The notes under the pieces: model-generated
The model's database searches: none
What the model saw: the letters and a program-made list of their open reading frames with translations, nothing else
Told to the model about the DNA's origin: nothing
In this document: positions 41,949 to 51,486 of the stretch, in pieces
How positions within the stretch are numbered: position 1 is the stretch's first letter
Layout: each line of letters starts with the position of its first letter
Position numbers and translations under genes: made by a program
Assembly (NCBI RefSeq): GCF_002029255.1
Contig: NZ_MZGT01000036.1
Coordinates: 1-54,929, forward strand
Source: Clostridium chromiireducens
GTDB lineage: Bacteria > Bacillota > Clostridia > Clostridiales > Clostridiaceae
Reading direction: 5' to 3'
DNA: 54,929 nucleotides

Positions 41949-43349
41949 GTGAGCATTAAGAAGAAAATTACATTATTTCTTTTAACGATTGTAATTATAT
42001 TGAGTTTTGGTCAAACGTTAAGTGTCCAAGCTGCGACAAGTGATTTGATGGCAACATCAAATATAGTTCCAAATCCAGGGATATCTGAAAGTAAACCAAA
42101 TTCATTGAATGTTATTTCGGAGTATGATACTAAAAGTATTGATAATCCCGGAAATATAAATATAACATCAGAAATTGGTTGGAAAAAGGTAAATGGATAT
42201 TGGTATTACTACAAATCAGATAATACAAAGGCAAGAGGTTGGATTAAGCCAGATGAAAATTGGTATTACTTAAGTTATGATGGCAAAATGCTAACTGGTT
42301 GGATAAATTCTAATAGTATGTGGTATTATTTGGATAAGTCGGGAAGCATGGCGACAGGCTGGAAACAAATAAATAATATTTGGTACTTTTTTAATGGTTC
42401 AGGTACTATGATTACTGGTCTTAATAAAATCGATAATAAGACTTATATGTTTTACAGCAGTGGGGCAATGGCAACTGGGTGGATGAAATTAAATAATTAC
42501 TGGTATTATTTCTATAATAGTGGCAGTATGGCAAATGGATGGATTACTTCAGGTGGAGTTAATTATTATTTACATGATACTGGAGCTATGGCTAAGGGGT
42601 GGATTAATCTAAATGGAACTTGGTATTACTTAAAATCAAGTGGAGCAATGGCAACAGGTTGGGTAAATTCAGGAAGCGATTATTATTACTTAGATCCATC
42701 TACAGGAAGATTACTTACTGACACTATCGCAGGTGGATATCAAATTGGTCCTGATGGTAGGAGATTAGGTGCAGCTAGTAGATATAAGGGAATAGATATC
42801 AGTCACTATAATGGAGATATAAATTTTGCAAAAGTGAAAGCAGCTGGAATTCAAGTTGTATACATGAAAGCTACAGAAGGGACAACTATTGTAGATAATT
42901 ATTTAGGAATTAATTATAATGGTGCAAAAAGTGCTGGATTAAAGACTGGTTTTTATCATTTCTTAGTTGGGACAAGCTCTCCTGAAACTCAGGCACAAAA
43001 TTTTTATAATAACATAAAAAATAAGCAAAGCGATCTAAAGCCAGTACTAGATGTAGAAAAAGCTGGATTTGATGTTATGGATTATTCTATAAGATTTGCA
43101 AATGAATTTAAAAGATTAAGTGGCATGGATGTATGTATATATACATATTCTGAGTTTATAAAAAATTTAGATAGCAGATTATCTAAATATACACTATGGG
43201 AGGCAAATTACTCTAGAAGTTTTGAAAATTTACCTTCTAATAGTATATGGAATTCTAGAGCTGGATTCCAGTATACAGATCAAGGTAATATTGATGGAAT
43301 AAATGGTAATGTAGATTTAGATGAATTTACACAGGATATTTTTAGATAA
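41949..43349 (+). CDS. secreted GH25 lysozyme with N-terminal cell-wall-binding repeats
   Basis: 466 aa, GTG start with GGAG 8-12 bases upstream. A signal peptide (ITLFLLTIVIILSFGQTLSVQA) is followed by about nine choline-binding-type repeats (residues 75-265), each like GWKKVNGYWYYY..SG.MATGW. The C-terminal domain is glycosyl hydrolase 25: GIDISHYNGDINFAKVKAAG carries Asp283, YMKATEGTT and FYHFL follow, and KPVLDVEK holds Asp368 and Glu370 of the active site. It cleaves the N-acetylmuramic acid to N-acetylglucosamine bond in peptidoglycan. The repeats bind choline-containing or related wall polymers. It is monocistronic, with a terminator following. Confidence 0.92.
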   Translation: MSIKKKITLFLLTIVIILSFGQTLSVQAATSDLMATSNIVPNPGISESKPNSLNVISEYDTKSIDNPGNINITSEIGWKKVNGYWYYYKSDNTKARGWIKPDENWYYLSYDGKMLTGWINSNSMWYYLDKSGSMATGWKQINNIWYFFNGSGTMITGLNKIDNKTYMFYSSGAMATGWMKLNNYWYYFYNSGSMANGWITSGGVNYYLHDTGAMAKGWINLNGTWYYLKSSGAMATGWVNSGSDYYYLDPSTGRLLTDTIAGGYQIGPDGRRLGAASRYKGIDISHYNGDINFAKVKAAGIQVVYMKATEGTTIVDNYLGINYNGAKSAGLKTGFYHFLVGTSSPETQAQNFYNNIKNKQSDLKPVLDVEKAGFDVMDYSIRFANEFKRLSGMDVCIYTYSEFIKNLDSRLSKYTLWEANYSRSFENLPSNSIWNSRAGFQYTDQGNIDGINGNVDLDEFTQDIFR

Positions 43350-43392
43350 TTTAAGTAAGAATTAAAAAAGTGAATACAGTGTATTTATAAAT

Positions 43393-43421
43393 AAAGCTAT
43401 CCTCAAAGGATGGCTTTTTTT
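43393..43421 (+). terminator. terminator of the lysozyme gene
   Basis: AAAGCTATCC pairs with GGATGGCTTT (one G-U pair) around TCAAA, followed by TTTTT. Confidence 0.85.
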
Positions 43422-43515
43422 GATTAGGAAAGATTAGTATGTTTTAATCTAAGTTATATGAGAAGAAAAAATTTCTATTTGGTAGAATTAAATAGAGATT
43501 CTTACTATCAAAAAC

Positions 43516-43559
43516 TGTAACTTCTTTGTAACCCATTTTGCCTAGATAACTTTTATACT
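43516..43559 (+). promoter_or_regulatory. WalR-type box and promoter of the deacetylase gene
   Basis: TGTAAC-TTCTT-TGTAAC (43516-43532) matches the WalR/YycF consensus TGTWAH-N5-TGTWAH exactly. The -10 TATACT (43554-43559) starts 21 bases after the second half-site, and there is no good -35, as expected for an activated promoter. The same spacing recurs at 44738. Confidence 0.65.
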
Positions 43560-43715
43560 TTAGATAAGTTATCAAATCATTAGAATAAACTTAATTGAAT
43601 AAAGTCATGCATCCATTAGGTATAAAACTAGTGTTAATTTAAGTTTGTTTATATATAAAATAAGCTTAGTAAGATAATTAAATAATGTTTAATATAAACT
43701 ATGGGGGAGAAATTA

Positions 43716-44705
43716 ATGAAAAAACAGGGTAGATATAAAAATATGAGAAATAAAAAGGTGAAACGAGCTAAGGTAACAATTTTATTTGCATTTATAGTTT
43801 TATTTGTAGTATGCATAACCTCATTAATTGCTATAAAGATATTAGATGATGGGCAAGAAGTACAAGCACTCGATGTAAATAATACTAATTATCCAAATTC
43901 AGAGAATAATATAAATGAAATGTTTAATTCTAAAAATAACGATTTAGATACCGATGATAGAAAAGAAATCAATTATGGTTCTGATGCGCCAGGAAATAAA
44001 TCAGAAGTTGAAGATGTTGCGTTTCTAGAAAACTATCTAAATAAAGAAATGAAAGGTGAAAAACATGATAAATCGGATGGTAAAAAGGTTGCTTACTTAA
44101 CCTTTGATGACGGACCATCAGTAACGGTTACGCCTAAAATATTGGATATACTTAAACAAGAAAATATACATGCAACTTTTTTTCTTGTAGGAAAAGCTAT
44201 AGATGATAATAGTACTGCTAAAAATCTTGTAAAAAGGGAGGCTGCTGAAGGACACTCCATAGCAAATCATACATATTCACATAATTATAATTATTTATAC
44301 CCAAATAAAAAAGTGAGCTTAAATAATTTTATGTCAGAGGTTGAAAAAACAAATCAATCTTTAAAAAGAGTGTTAGGGAATGATTTCTCAACTAGGGTAA
44401 TTAGATTACCAGGAGGTCGTATGACTTGGAACGTCAATGATTCTGATGGAATGAGTAAGTTGGACAAGACTTTGCATGATAAAGATTATCATGAAATTGA
44501 CTGGAATTCACTTTCTAAAGATGCTGAAGGGCAACGTAAAAATGCAGAGCAATTAAAACAAGAAGTTATAAAATCAGTGGCTGGGAAAGAAAAAGTTGTA
44601 ATATTAATGCATGATACCTATGGAAAAGAAGAAACTGCAAAAGCGTTACCTGACATAATAAAATATCTAAAAGAGCAGGGATATGAGTTTAAAATCATCA
44701 GATAA
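43716..44705 (+). CDS. membrane-anchored polysaccharide deacetylase
   Basis: 329 aa from ATG 43716 (GGGGGAG 9 bases upstream). A basic N-terminus and one hydrophobic helix (about 22-45) anchor the protein, with a low-complexity spacer (about 50-110). The NodB domain starts at KVAYLTFDDGPS (metal Asp131-Asp132), has ILKQENIHATFFLVG, the zinc-binding HTYSH motif, and LPGGRMTWN as the catalytic Arg/Pro region. It removes N-acetyl groups from peptidoglycan sugars or similar polymers, giving lysozyme resistance in known members. The WalR-type promoter upstream agrees with a cell-wall role. Confidence 0.87.
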   Translation: MKKQGRYKNMRNKKVKRAKVTILFAFIVLFVVCITSLIAIKILDDGQEVQALDVNNTNYPNSENNINEMFNSKNNDLDTDDRKEINYGSDAPGNKSEVEDVAFLENYLNKEMKGEKHDKSDGKKVAYLTFDDGPSVTVTPKILDILKQENIHATFFLVGKAIDDNSTAKNLVKREAAEGHSIANHTYSHNYNYLYPNKKVSLNNFMSEVEKTNQSLKRVLGNDFSTRVIRLPGGRMTWNVNDSDGMSKLDKTLHDKDYHEIDWNSLSKDAEGQRKNAEQLKQEVIKSVAGKEKVVILMHDTYGKEETAKALPDIIKYLKEQGYEFKIIR

Positions 44706-44737
44706 ACTAAAATTTAAAGTAAAGAGGCAAATAAAAC

Positions 44738-44781
44738 TGTAACTTTTTTGTAACGCTTTTTGTGTAGAAAACTTTTATACT
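44738..44781 (+). promoter_or_regulatory. WalR-type box and promoter of the lipoprotein gene
   Basis: TGTAAC-TTTTT-TGTAAC (44738-44754) with TATACT (44776-44781) exactly 21 bases after the second half-site, the same geometry as at 43516. The surrounding 60 bases are nearly identical in the two regions. Confidence 0.65.
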
Positions 44782-44888
44782 TTAGGTAAGTTATAAAAGT
44801 ATTTCATATTAGCAATGTTTCAGTAAATTACTCAAATGGATTTTATGATATATACAAGGAATAATAAAAATTAGTTAGGAGAATATTT

Positions 44889-45569
44889 ATGATAAGTAAA
44901 TTTGGAAAGAGATCTAAAATATGGTTTGTAGCAGGTATCATAGGTACTATTACTATAAGTTCTGCAAGCATAATGGGATGTGGTCCTAATAAGTCACCTA
45001 AAATACATGCTGATAATAAAGGAATATCAGTTGAGAAAGTCTCAGAAAATAGCGATGAAATGGAAGTACTTGGCATTGAGAAGTCATCCAATAATAAGGA
45101 TAATAAAGAAATAGAAAGTCCACCAGTAAAAAAGCAAAATGATTCAGTAAAAATAGTGGAAGATAAAAAAACTATACAGGTGTCAAAGTCAGATGATGGA
45201 AAGAACAACTTCACAGGATATATGAATTTACTAGGATTGAATAAAGAAAAACTTATAAGCACATTAAATGAAAATCCTAATTCTATCGGAGAAGGTGGAT
45301 TGGAATTTAAAAAAGCTGGTATTAGAGTTTGGTTTGATCAGAAAAATAATGATAGGGTAGAGCAAATATTTACCATGAGAAATGATTTGGATTTAAATGG
45401 TGTTAAGATTGGTGATAAGATAAGTAGATTTAAAGAAGTTTTTGGAAATCCAGTTAGTGATAAAAATGGAGATGCACATTTTAAGTATAACAATATATTT
45501 TTATCTATAAATTATGACACAAAGACAGAACAAGCATATGCGGTGTACATTTTAAAAAATGATTTTTAG
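44889..45569 (+). CDS. lipoprotein with DUF4309-like C-terminal domain
   Basis: 226 aa, GGAGAATATTT before ATG 44889. The signal peptide ends in the lipobox SIMGC, after which come about 90 residues of polar linker rich in Lys, Asn and Ser. The C-terminal part (about 105-226; GYMNLLGLNKEKLISTLNENP, KKAGIRVWFD, RNDLDLNGVKIGDKISRFKEVFG) resembles the DUF4309/SH3-like domain of small clostridial lipoproteins. It is anchored on the outer face of the membrane. Its promoter shares the WalR-type box, so it is probably part of the cell-wall regulon. Function unknown. Confidence 0.7.
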   Translation: MISKFGKRSKIWFVAGIIGTITISSASIMGCGPNKSPKIHADNKGISVEKVSENSDEMEVLGIEKSSNNKDNKEIESPPVKKQNDSVKIVEDKKTIQVSKSDDGKNNFTGYMNLLGLNKEKLISTLNENPNSIGEGGLEFKKAGIRVWFDQKNNDRVEQIFTMRNDLDLNGVKIGDKISRFKEVFGNPVSDKNGDAHFKYNNIFLSINYDTKTEQAYAVYILKNDF

Positions 45570-45669
45570 TATAGTGGAAACAGGTTTATTATTATAAACT
45601 TAAGGAATTATAGTTATAGATAAGGTAACAATAAAAAATAAATAAAATGAAAAATGGGGTGTGCAAGTC

Positions 45670-46923
45670 ATGATGAAATATGGAAGAGTTATTATACTAA
45701 TTATTTCCCTAGGAATTGTTTTTACAGGCTGCGGAAAAGTTGTAGATACAACTAGTTTAATTCAAGCTCCTATGCTTTCAAATGGAAAAGAAAATGAAAT
45801 TAATATAACATTAAAAGAAATTTTGCCGCCTGGAAGCGAATATGTGACTCCTAAGAATACGCAGCAAAAGCAAAGTATTTTTACTGAAGATATAGATAAA
45901 GATGGTAAAACTGAAGCTTTTGTATTATATAGGGATATGAAAGAAAATAGACAAGTTCATTTATTGATGCTTCAAGAAGAGAATGGAAAATGGAATAAGA
46001 CACTTGATATAGATACTAATTTTAATATTCTTGATTATTTTAGGCTTGAAGACCTTGATGGAGATGGGAAAAAAGAAGTGATTTTGGGGACTTCAATATC
46101 GGATTCTGAGCCAAGTAAACAGCTACTTATATATGAATTGGATGGAAAAGAATTAGTTAATAAAGTTAATCGATCTTACGAATGGATAGATATATCTGAC
46201 TACAATGGAGATAACAAGCCTGAGGTTCTCATACTAGATGGAGAAATAACTAAATCAAAAACAGCAGAAATGTTTAATTATGAAAATGAGCAGTTAAAAT
46301 CTCTTACTTTTGTGAACCTAAATCCTGATGGTCTAATTGAGAATTTTGTAAGTGGAAAATTAGCAGATGGGAAGAAAGCATTATTTATTGATAGTTCACT
46401 GGGTGCTCATTCCATGTTAACCGAAATTGTTGCATACGATAATGGAAAGCTTATTAAAGTAGGAGATGAAAATGATGGCAATTTATTTAAGGCGTATCCA
46501 TTATATAGCAGGGATATCAACAATGATGGTATTATAGATGCTGGAGGGATGTATATCCCTAAAGGATTTGAAGATGCAGCAATGGCAGAAATTCCTTTTA
46601 TCTATACTTACTCTGATTATCGCGAAGATGGAACACATGAAATTATTGAAGAAAGATATACAGATAGTGTACAGCATTTTTATATTATAATTCCTTCCAA
46701 GTGGTATGGGAAAATAACGATTCAAAAGCTTGATCAAGGTGTTAGAATAGTAGATAATGAAGGCCAAGAAAATTTATTTGAGGTAAAATGGATAAATAAA
46801 GGATTATATAATGATTCCATTACCAAGCTTGGAGAAACAAAGGATACTGTATTTTATACTGATATAAAAGAAGAACTACCTATTTCAAAAGATAATTTTC
46901 ATTTACTTAAAGATGAATTTTAA
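45670..46923 (+). CDS. lipoprotein with FG-GAP/VCBS-like repeats, first gene of a two-component operon
   Basis: 417 aa from ATG 45670 (GGGG about 10 bases upstream; an overlapping GTG at 45661 is too close to the site). The signal peptide ends in the lipobox FTGC. The mature part contains several DxDxDGxxE-type segments (IDKDGKTEAFVLYRD, LEDLDGDGKKEVILG, ISDYNGDNKPEVLI, RDINNDGIIDAGG), calcium-binding-like loops as in FG-GAP/VCBS proteins. It should sit outside the membrane. The stop overlaps the ribosome site of the following response-regulator gene, so it could be the sensor accessory of this two-component system. Confidence 0.78.
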   Translation: MMKYGRVIILIISLGIVFTGCGKVVDTTSLIQAPMLSNGKENEINITLKEILPPGSEYVTPKNTQQKQSIFTEDIDKDGKTEAFVLYRDMKENRQVHLLMLQEENGKWNKTLDIDTNFNILDYFRLEDLDGDGKKEVILGTSISDSEPSKQLLIYELDGKELVNKVNRSYEWIDISDYNGDNKPEVLILDGEITKSKTAEMFNYENEQLKSLTFVNLNPDGLIENFVSGKLADGKKALFIDSSLGAHSMLTEIVAYDNGKLIKVGDENDGNLFKAYPLYSRDINNDGIIDAGGMYIPKGFEDAAMAEIPFIYTYSDYREDGTHEIIEERYTDSVQHFYIIIPSKWYGKITIQKLDQGVRIVDNEGQENLFEVKWINKGLYNDSITKLGETKDTVFYTDIKEELPISKDNFHLLKDEF

Positions 46924-46934
46924 TGGAGGGAAAC

Positions 46935-47621
46935 ATGGAAACAATTCTTGTTGTTGAAGATGAACTGTCAATTCGAAGTTTTATCTGTCTTAATTTGAAA
47001 AAGAAAAAGTATGAGGTTCTGGAAGCTGAGAATGGAGAAGAGGCTTTGGATATTTTTAATAATAAAAAAGTCGATATTGTCTTGCTAGATTTAATGCTTC
47101 CAGGCATTGATGGATTTGAGGTATGTCAGGAGATTAGAAATATAAGTCAAACTGTTGGGATAATTATGCTTACAGCTAGATCTCAAGAGGAAGATAGAGT
47201 TAAAGGGCTTGTACAAGGTGCGGACGATTATTTGCTAAAGCCTTTTAGTATGGCTGAGCTAGAGGCAAGGATTATATCTTTAACGCGAAGATTAAATTAT
47301 GTGCATTTAAAAAAAGATAGTTCAATTCTTAAATCAGGCGCTTTTGAGCTTGATGTAATAAATAAAAAAGTATCTTACCTCGGAAAGGATATTAAAGTAA
47401 CTCCAACAGAATATTGCTTGCTTCAATTTTTAATAAACAATAAGAATAAAGTATTTACGCGGGATGAGATTTTAGATGAAGTTTGGGGGATAAATTATGT
47501 TGGTGATGTAAAAGTCGTTGATGTGAATATAAGACGTATTCGAAGGAAAATTGAGCATGATCCATCAACGCCAGAGTATTTATGTACAGATTGGGGATAT
47601 GGGTACTTATGGAAGGAGTAA
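46935..47621 (+). CDS. OmpR/PhoB-family response regulator
   Basis: 228 aa from ATG 46935, with GGAGGG 5 bases upstream. The receiver domain shows ILVVEDELSI acidic residues, the phosphoacceptor Asp52 in VLLDLMLPG, the switch Thr in IIMLTARS and Lys in LLKPFSMAEL. The C-terminal winged helix starts near residue 130 (GAFELDVINKKVSYLGKDIKVTPTEYCLLQFL), ending in VWGINYVGDVKVVDVNIRRIRRKIE. It activates or represses transcription when phosphorylated by the kinase encoded next. WalR-type direct repeats at 43516 and 44738 are possible targets. Confidence 0.93.
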   Translation: METILVVEDELSIRSFICLNLKKKKYEVLEAENGEEALDIFNNKKVDIVLLDLMLPGIDGFEVCQEIRNISQTVGIIMLTARSQEEDRVKGLVQGADDYLLKPFSMAELEARIISLTRRLNYVHLKKDSSILKSGAFELDVINKKVSYLGKDIKVTPTEYCLLQFLINNKNKVFTRDEILDEVWGINYVGDVKVVDVNIRRIRRKIEHDPSTPEYLCTDWGYGYLWKE

Positions 47622-47625
47622 AACT

Positions 47626-48999
47626 ATGAAGAGAAAGATCATTTTTTATTTTATGATCATAAGTTTATTCACGTTAAGTCTTGTGATGGTTGGATTTGGA
47701 ATTGGGATTAGACAATACTATTATCAGGGGATTGTTAATACATTTCAAAGCCAAGCTGAGGCAGTACCTTCTGTATTTACAAATCAAAATGATTTTACTA
47801 ATAGTAATTTGATGGAATTTAGTGATGAAATTATTAAAAATTATCAGTTTGAAGGAGCAGAGTTGCAACTACTGAAGAGAAGTGGAAAAGTGATCCAATC
47901 AACTACAGGTTTTTATGAAGATAAAACTTATTTAGTGGATCCTTCTGTACTAGATTTGAAAACCACTTATAAAATAGAGAAAAGTTCATATTCAGGTCAG
48001 AAGATTATGGCAGTATATACTCCTTTTGTTTTTGACGGTCAGGTATTAGGTATTTTACGATATACAACATCGTTAACACAAGTTGATGCCTTAATTATAA
48101 ATCTATTAAGCTATGGAATGATTATATGTACTTTTATTGCTGTCATTGTATTTCTTATAAGCCTTAGGTTAGGGAATATGATAGTAGAACCATTAAATAA
48201 TATTATTGATTTTACAAAGAAAATAGCAGAGGGGAAGTACAAGGAAAAGATTAAAAATACTTATCCAAATGAGTTTGGAGAAATAGCAAGAACCCTTAAC
48301 TACATGGGAGATGAAATATTAAAAACTGATCGTTTAAAAAATGACTTTATCTCTTCAATTTCTCATGAACTAAGAACTCCTTTGACAGGAATTAAAGGAT
48401 GGGTTGAGACTATGCAGGATCCAGATGGATTAACAGATGAGGAATTTCAATTTGGACTAGGAATTATAGATACTGAATCAGAAAGACTTATTAATTTAGT
48501 AGAGAATCTATTAGATTTTTCAAGATATCAGTCAGATAGAATGAAGCTTATTACATCTGAAGTTAAGGTAGATAAACTTATTCGTGAAGTGACATTCCAG
48601 CTTCAAAAGAAAGCAGAAATAAAAGAAATTGAATTAATAGTTGAAACAACCCCTGTAATTATTACAGCAGACGGTGATAAATTAAAGCAAGTCATACTAA
48701 ATGTATTAGATAATGCAATTAAGTTTTCATATAAAAATAGTGAAGTCCATGTCATTCAATTGGTTGATGATGATTCTGTTTCAATTAAAATTAGTGATAC
48801 AGGTATTGGAATTAAAAAAGAGAATTTAAAGCATGTTATGGAGTCATTCTATAAGATTGATCCTAAATCTATTGGTGCAGGGCTTGGGTTAGTAATTTCT
48901 AGAAATATTGTAGATATGCATAATGGCGTTTTTAAAATTGACAGTGAGTACGGAAAAGGCACAACGGTGATAATTTCACTGCCTCTTGAAAGATACTAA
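47626..48999 (+). CDS. sensor histidine kinase
   Basis: 457 aa from ATG 47626 (AAGGAG 7 bases upstream). TM1 (about 7-27), a 130-residue external sensing region, TM2 (about 157-185) and a HAMP-type linker lead to the HisKA domain, with the phosphoacceptor His247 in SSISHELRTPLTG. The ATPase part has NVLDNAIKFS (N box), DTGIGI (G1 box), and GAGLGL (G2 box). It phosphorylates the response regulator encoded directly upstream. The external domain is of PhoR/WalK-like size but has no clear PAS motif. A hairpin follows at 49037-49071. Confidence 0.92.
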   Translation: MKRKIIFYFMIISLFTLSLVMVGFGIGIRQYYYQGIVNTFQSQAEAVPSVFTNQNDFTNSNLMEFSDEIIKNYQFEGAELQLLKRSGKVIQSTTGFYEDKTYLVDPSVLDLKTTYKIEKSSYSGQKIMAVYTPFVFDGQVLGILRYTTSLTQVDALIINLLSYGMIICTFIAVIVFLISLRLGNMIVEPLNNIIDFTKKIAEGKYKEKIKNTYPNEFGEIARTLNYMGDEILKTDRLKNDFISSISHELRTPLTGIKGWVETMQDPDGLTDEEFQFGLGIIDTESERLINLVENLLDFSRYQSDRMKLITSEVKVDKLIREVTFQLQKKAEIKEIELIVETTPVIITADGDKLKQVILNVLDNAIKFSYKNSEVHVIQLVDDDSVSIKISDTGIGIKKENLKHVMESFYKIDPKSIGAGLGLVISRNIVDMHNGVFKIDSEYGKGTTVIISLPLERY

Positions 49000-49036
49000 A
49001 TACTACATAAAATCTTGGAATAAATTGATATTTTTT

Positions 49037-49071
49037 AGCTGAAATTTTCGAAAATATAGAAAGTTTCAGCT
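49037..49071 (+). terminator. terminator of the two-component operon
   Basis: AGCTGAAA (49037-49044) pairs with TTTCAGCT (49064-49071), the stem continuing with TTTC/GAAA, followed by TTAATTTTG. Confidence 0.6.
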
Positions 49072-49244
49072 TTAATTTTGTTATAATGATATATGTATTA
49101 GTAAACTCTATAAGATAAGAGATAAATCTAAATAATTCGTTATTTAAATTGAGTAATAAATTTATTATATGGATGTGATGCAAATTAGGGAAGATAATAG
49201 TGAAAATATACATTGAGATATATTTATTTTAAGGAGTACTTTTT

Positions 49245-50042
49245 ATGAAAATGATGCTTTTTTCAATGGAAATAATAGATGAAGAAAATAATAATTATAA
49301 AATTAAAATCAGTAATGGCATAGACAACTCCTTTGTGGAATTTAATCCTTTGAAAAAAGAACTGCATTTTATAGATAATAACAATTTGAGTGATTTTTTT
49401 AAAGGTCAGGAATATCAGTTTAGAAAAATGTTGCATAATAAGCGTATAGATACATACTATGTAGGATTTAAGGTGAAGGTGGTCATAAGAGAAGATAAAG
49501 ATGTAGCAGCTTTTAATGATAGAAGTAAAATATTAGTTTTGGATAAACGAAACAATAATTATGATAGTTATGCAATAGATGAAAATAAGGCTGAAGCAAG
49601 AATTCATAAGATCTATACAGATGCCAGTTATTTTGAGAAGAAAAATCATGGTGGATTTGCTTTTATAATAGAAGATTTAACAGGAAATTATAATTTATAT
49701 ACAGATAAAGTGAAAGACATAGGAAGCAGCCAAGCTGAACTTGAAGCGGCAATAAAAGCTCTTGAGTTATTAAAGGACATTAAAAAAATAAGAATAATAA
49801 CTGATAGTCAATATGTTAGAAAAGGGCTTACGGAATGGTTACCTATCTGGAAATTAAATGACTTTAAGACCATCAATGGAGAGTCGGCTAAAAATATAGA
49901 TAAATGGCTTAACTTTGATAAAGTCTGCGGTGAAAAGTATATTGAATTTCAATGGGTAAAGGCACATTCTAACCATTTTGAAAACTCACTTTGTGATATG
50001 TATGCAAGAGATACAGCTAAAAGTTTTAAGGGAAAAATGTAA
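49245..50042 (+). CDS. RNase HI-like protein with an N-terminal extension
   Basis: 265 aa; AAGGAG precedes ATG 49245. The C-terminal 140 residues are an RNase HI domain with the catalytic Asp126 (IYTDAS), Glu165 (SQAELEAA), Asp187 (ITDSQYV) and the final Asp region in CDMYARD, while KAHS carries the loop histidine. It cleaves the RNA strand of RNA/DNA hybrids. The first 120 residues (VEFNPLKKELHFIDNN... VVIREDKDVAAFNDR) are not a recognised hybrid-binding or viroplasmin motif and look like an unknown domain. It stands between two hairpins and is monocistronic. Confidence 0.82.
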   Translation: MKMMLFSMEIIDEENNNYKIKISNGIDNSFVEFNPLKKELHFIDNNNLSDFFKGQEYQFRKMLHNKRIDTYYVGFKVKVVIREDKDVAAFNDRSKILVLDKRNNNYDSYAIDENKAEARIHKIYTDASYFEKKNHGGFAFIIEDLTGNYNLYTDKVKDIGSSQAELEAAIKALELLKDIKKIRIITDSQYVRKGLTEWLPIWKLNDFKTINGESAKNIDKWLNFDKVCGEKYIEFQWVKAHSNHFENSLCDMYARDTAKSFKGKM

Positions 50043-50190
50043 AATAAAAAAATTATTATATTTTCATTTAAATATTGTTTTAAAGAAAACTTTTTAAATA
50101 TGTTAAGTATCTATACGAATTTATTGTTTATACTTTCATTTTTGTTATAATGAATTTAATACTTGAATTATTGATGAGGTGATTGTAATA

Positions 50191-51396
50191 ATGGAGTCCA
50201 TAGAAAAAACTTCAAAAATGAAGTATAGGAAAGACAAAAATGGAAATCCACTGTCTATATTAGGCTATGGCTGTATGCGTTTTACTAAAAAGGGTAATAG
50301 TATTGATATTGATAAGGCGGAAAAAGAGGTTATGGAAGCAATAAATAGTGGAGTCAATTATTTTGACACTGCTTATGTTTACCCAGGTAGTGAGGTAACA
50401 TTTGGTGAAATTCTAAAAAGGAATAATTGTAGGGATAAAATATCTATTGCCACAAAGCTTCCGCATTACATGGTTAAGTCAAAAAAAGACTTGGAAAAGT
50501 ATTTTAATGAACAATTAAGAAGACTTCAGACAGATCATATTGATTATTATCTTATGCATATGCTTACTGATGTGATGACATGGGAACGCTTAAAAGCATT
50601 TGGCGTTGATGAATGGTTAAAGCAAAAAGTTCATAATGGGCAAATTCGTAATGTTGGATTTTCTTATCATGGAAATACAGAAATGTTTATTCAGCTTTTA
50701 GATGCATACGATTGGGATTTCTGTCAGATTCAATATAATTATTTAGATGAGCATAGTCAGGCAGGAAGAAGAGGACTTGAAGCTGCGAGTAAAAAAGGAT
50801 TACCTGTAATTATAATGGAGCCATTAAGAGGTGGAAGACTAGTTAATTTATTACCGGAGAAGGCTAAGAATATTATAAAAGAGAATTCAAAGAAGCGTAC
50901 TGCTGCAGAATGGGCATTCCGTTGGCTTTGGAATCAACCTGAAGTTACATGTGTACTTTCTGGAATGAATTCTCTTGAAATGGTTCAGGAAAATATAAAA
51001 GTTGCAGAGAATGTAACAGCAGGTGAATTTACAAAAGAAGATTTCGAGTTAATAGAGCAAGTTAAGAATGAAATCAATAGGAACATCAAAGTGGGATGTA
51101 CGGGATGTGCCTATTGTATGCCATGTCCTAAAGGGGTAGATATTCCAGGAACTTTTCATTCCTACAATATGATGTATGCTGAAAATAAGAAAAATGGCAG
51201 AAGAGAATATCTTATGTGTACTGCATTACGAAAGAATACAAGCAGTGCTTCACAATGTGTTGAATGTGGTAAATGTGAAAAGCATTGTCCACAGCATATT
51301 GAAATCCGAAAAGAACTAAGAAATGCCCGCAGAGAATTAGAGACACCTATATATAAAATTGCAAAGACTGTGGTGAAGATATTTAAAGTATATTAA
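50191..51396 (+). CDS. aldo/keto reductase with C-terminal 4Fe-4S ferredoxin region
   Basis: 401 aa from ATG 50191 (GAGGTGA 8 bases upstream). The aldo/keto reductase barrel spans residues 10-300: LGYGCMRF, VNYFDTAYVYPGSE (catalytic Asp and Tyr), ISIATKLPHYM (Lys), DHIDYYLMHML (His). The C-terminal 80 residues add two Cys clusters, CTGCAYCMPCPKG and CVECGKCEKHCPQHI, which fit one or two 4Fe-4S centres. This is the clostridial ferredoxin-coupled type of reductase, with unknown carbonyl substrate. A strong terminator follows at 51448-51486. Confidence 0.9.
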   Translation: MESIEKTSKMKYRKDKNGNPLSILGYGCMRFTKKGNSIDIDKAEKEVMEAINSGVNYFDTAYVYPGSEVTFGEILKRNNCRDKISIATKLPHYMVKSKKDLEKYFNEQLRRLQTDHIDYYLMHMLTDVMTWERLKAFGVDEWLKQKVHNGQIRNVGFSYHGNTEMFIQLLDAYDWDFCQIQYNYLDEHSQAGRRGLEAASKKGLPVIIMEPLRGGRLVNLLPEKAKNIIKENSKKRTAAEWAFRWLWNQPEVTCVLSGMNSLEMVQENIKVAENVTAGEFTKEDFELIEQVKNEINRNIKVGCTGCAYCMPCPKGVDIPGTFHSYNMMYAENKKNGRREYLMCTALRKNTSSASQCVECGKCEKHCPQHIEIRKELRNARRELETPIYKIAKTVVKIFKVY

Positions 51397-51447
51397 TGCT
51401 TATAAAAATACAGTAATAGTGATGCATTTTCGTGGAATACTAAGTTA

Positions 51448-51486
51448 AAAGGAGAGATTTTCTTATCTTTAGAAAATCTCTCCTTT
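51448..51486 (+). terminator. terminator of the aldo/keto reductase gene
   Basis: AAAGGAGAGATTTTC pairs perfectly with GAAAATCTCTCCTTT. The remaining 51487-51790 is AT-rich with no visible gene or motif. Confidence 0.85.
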
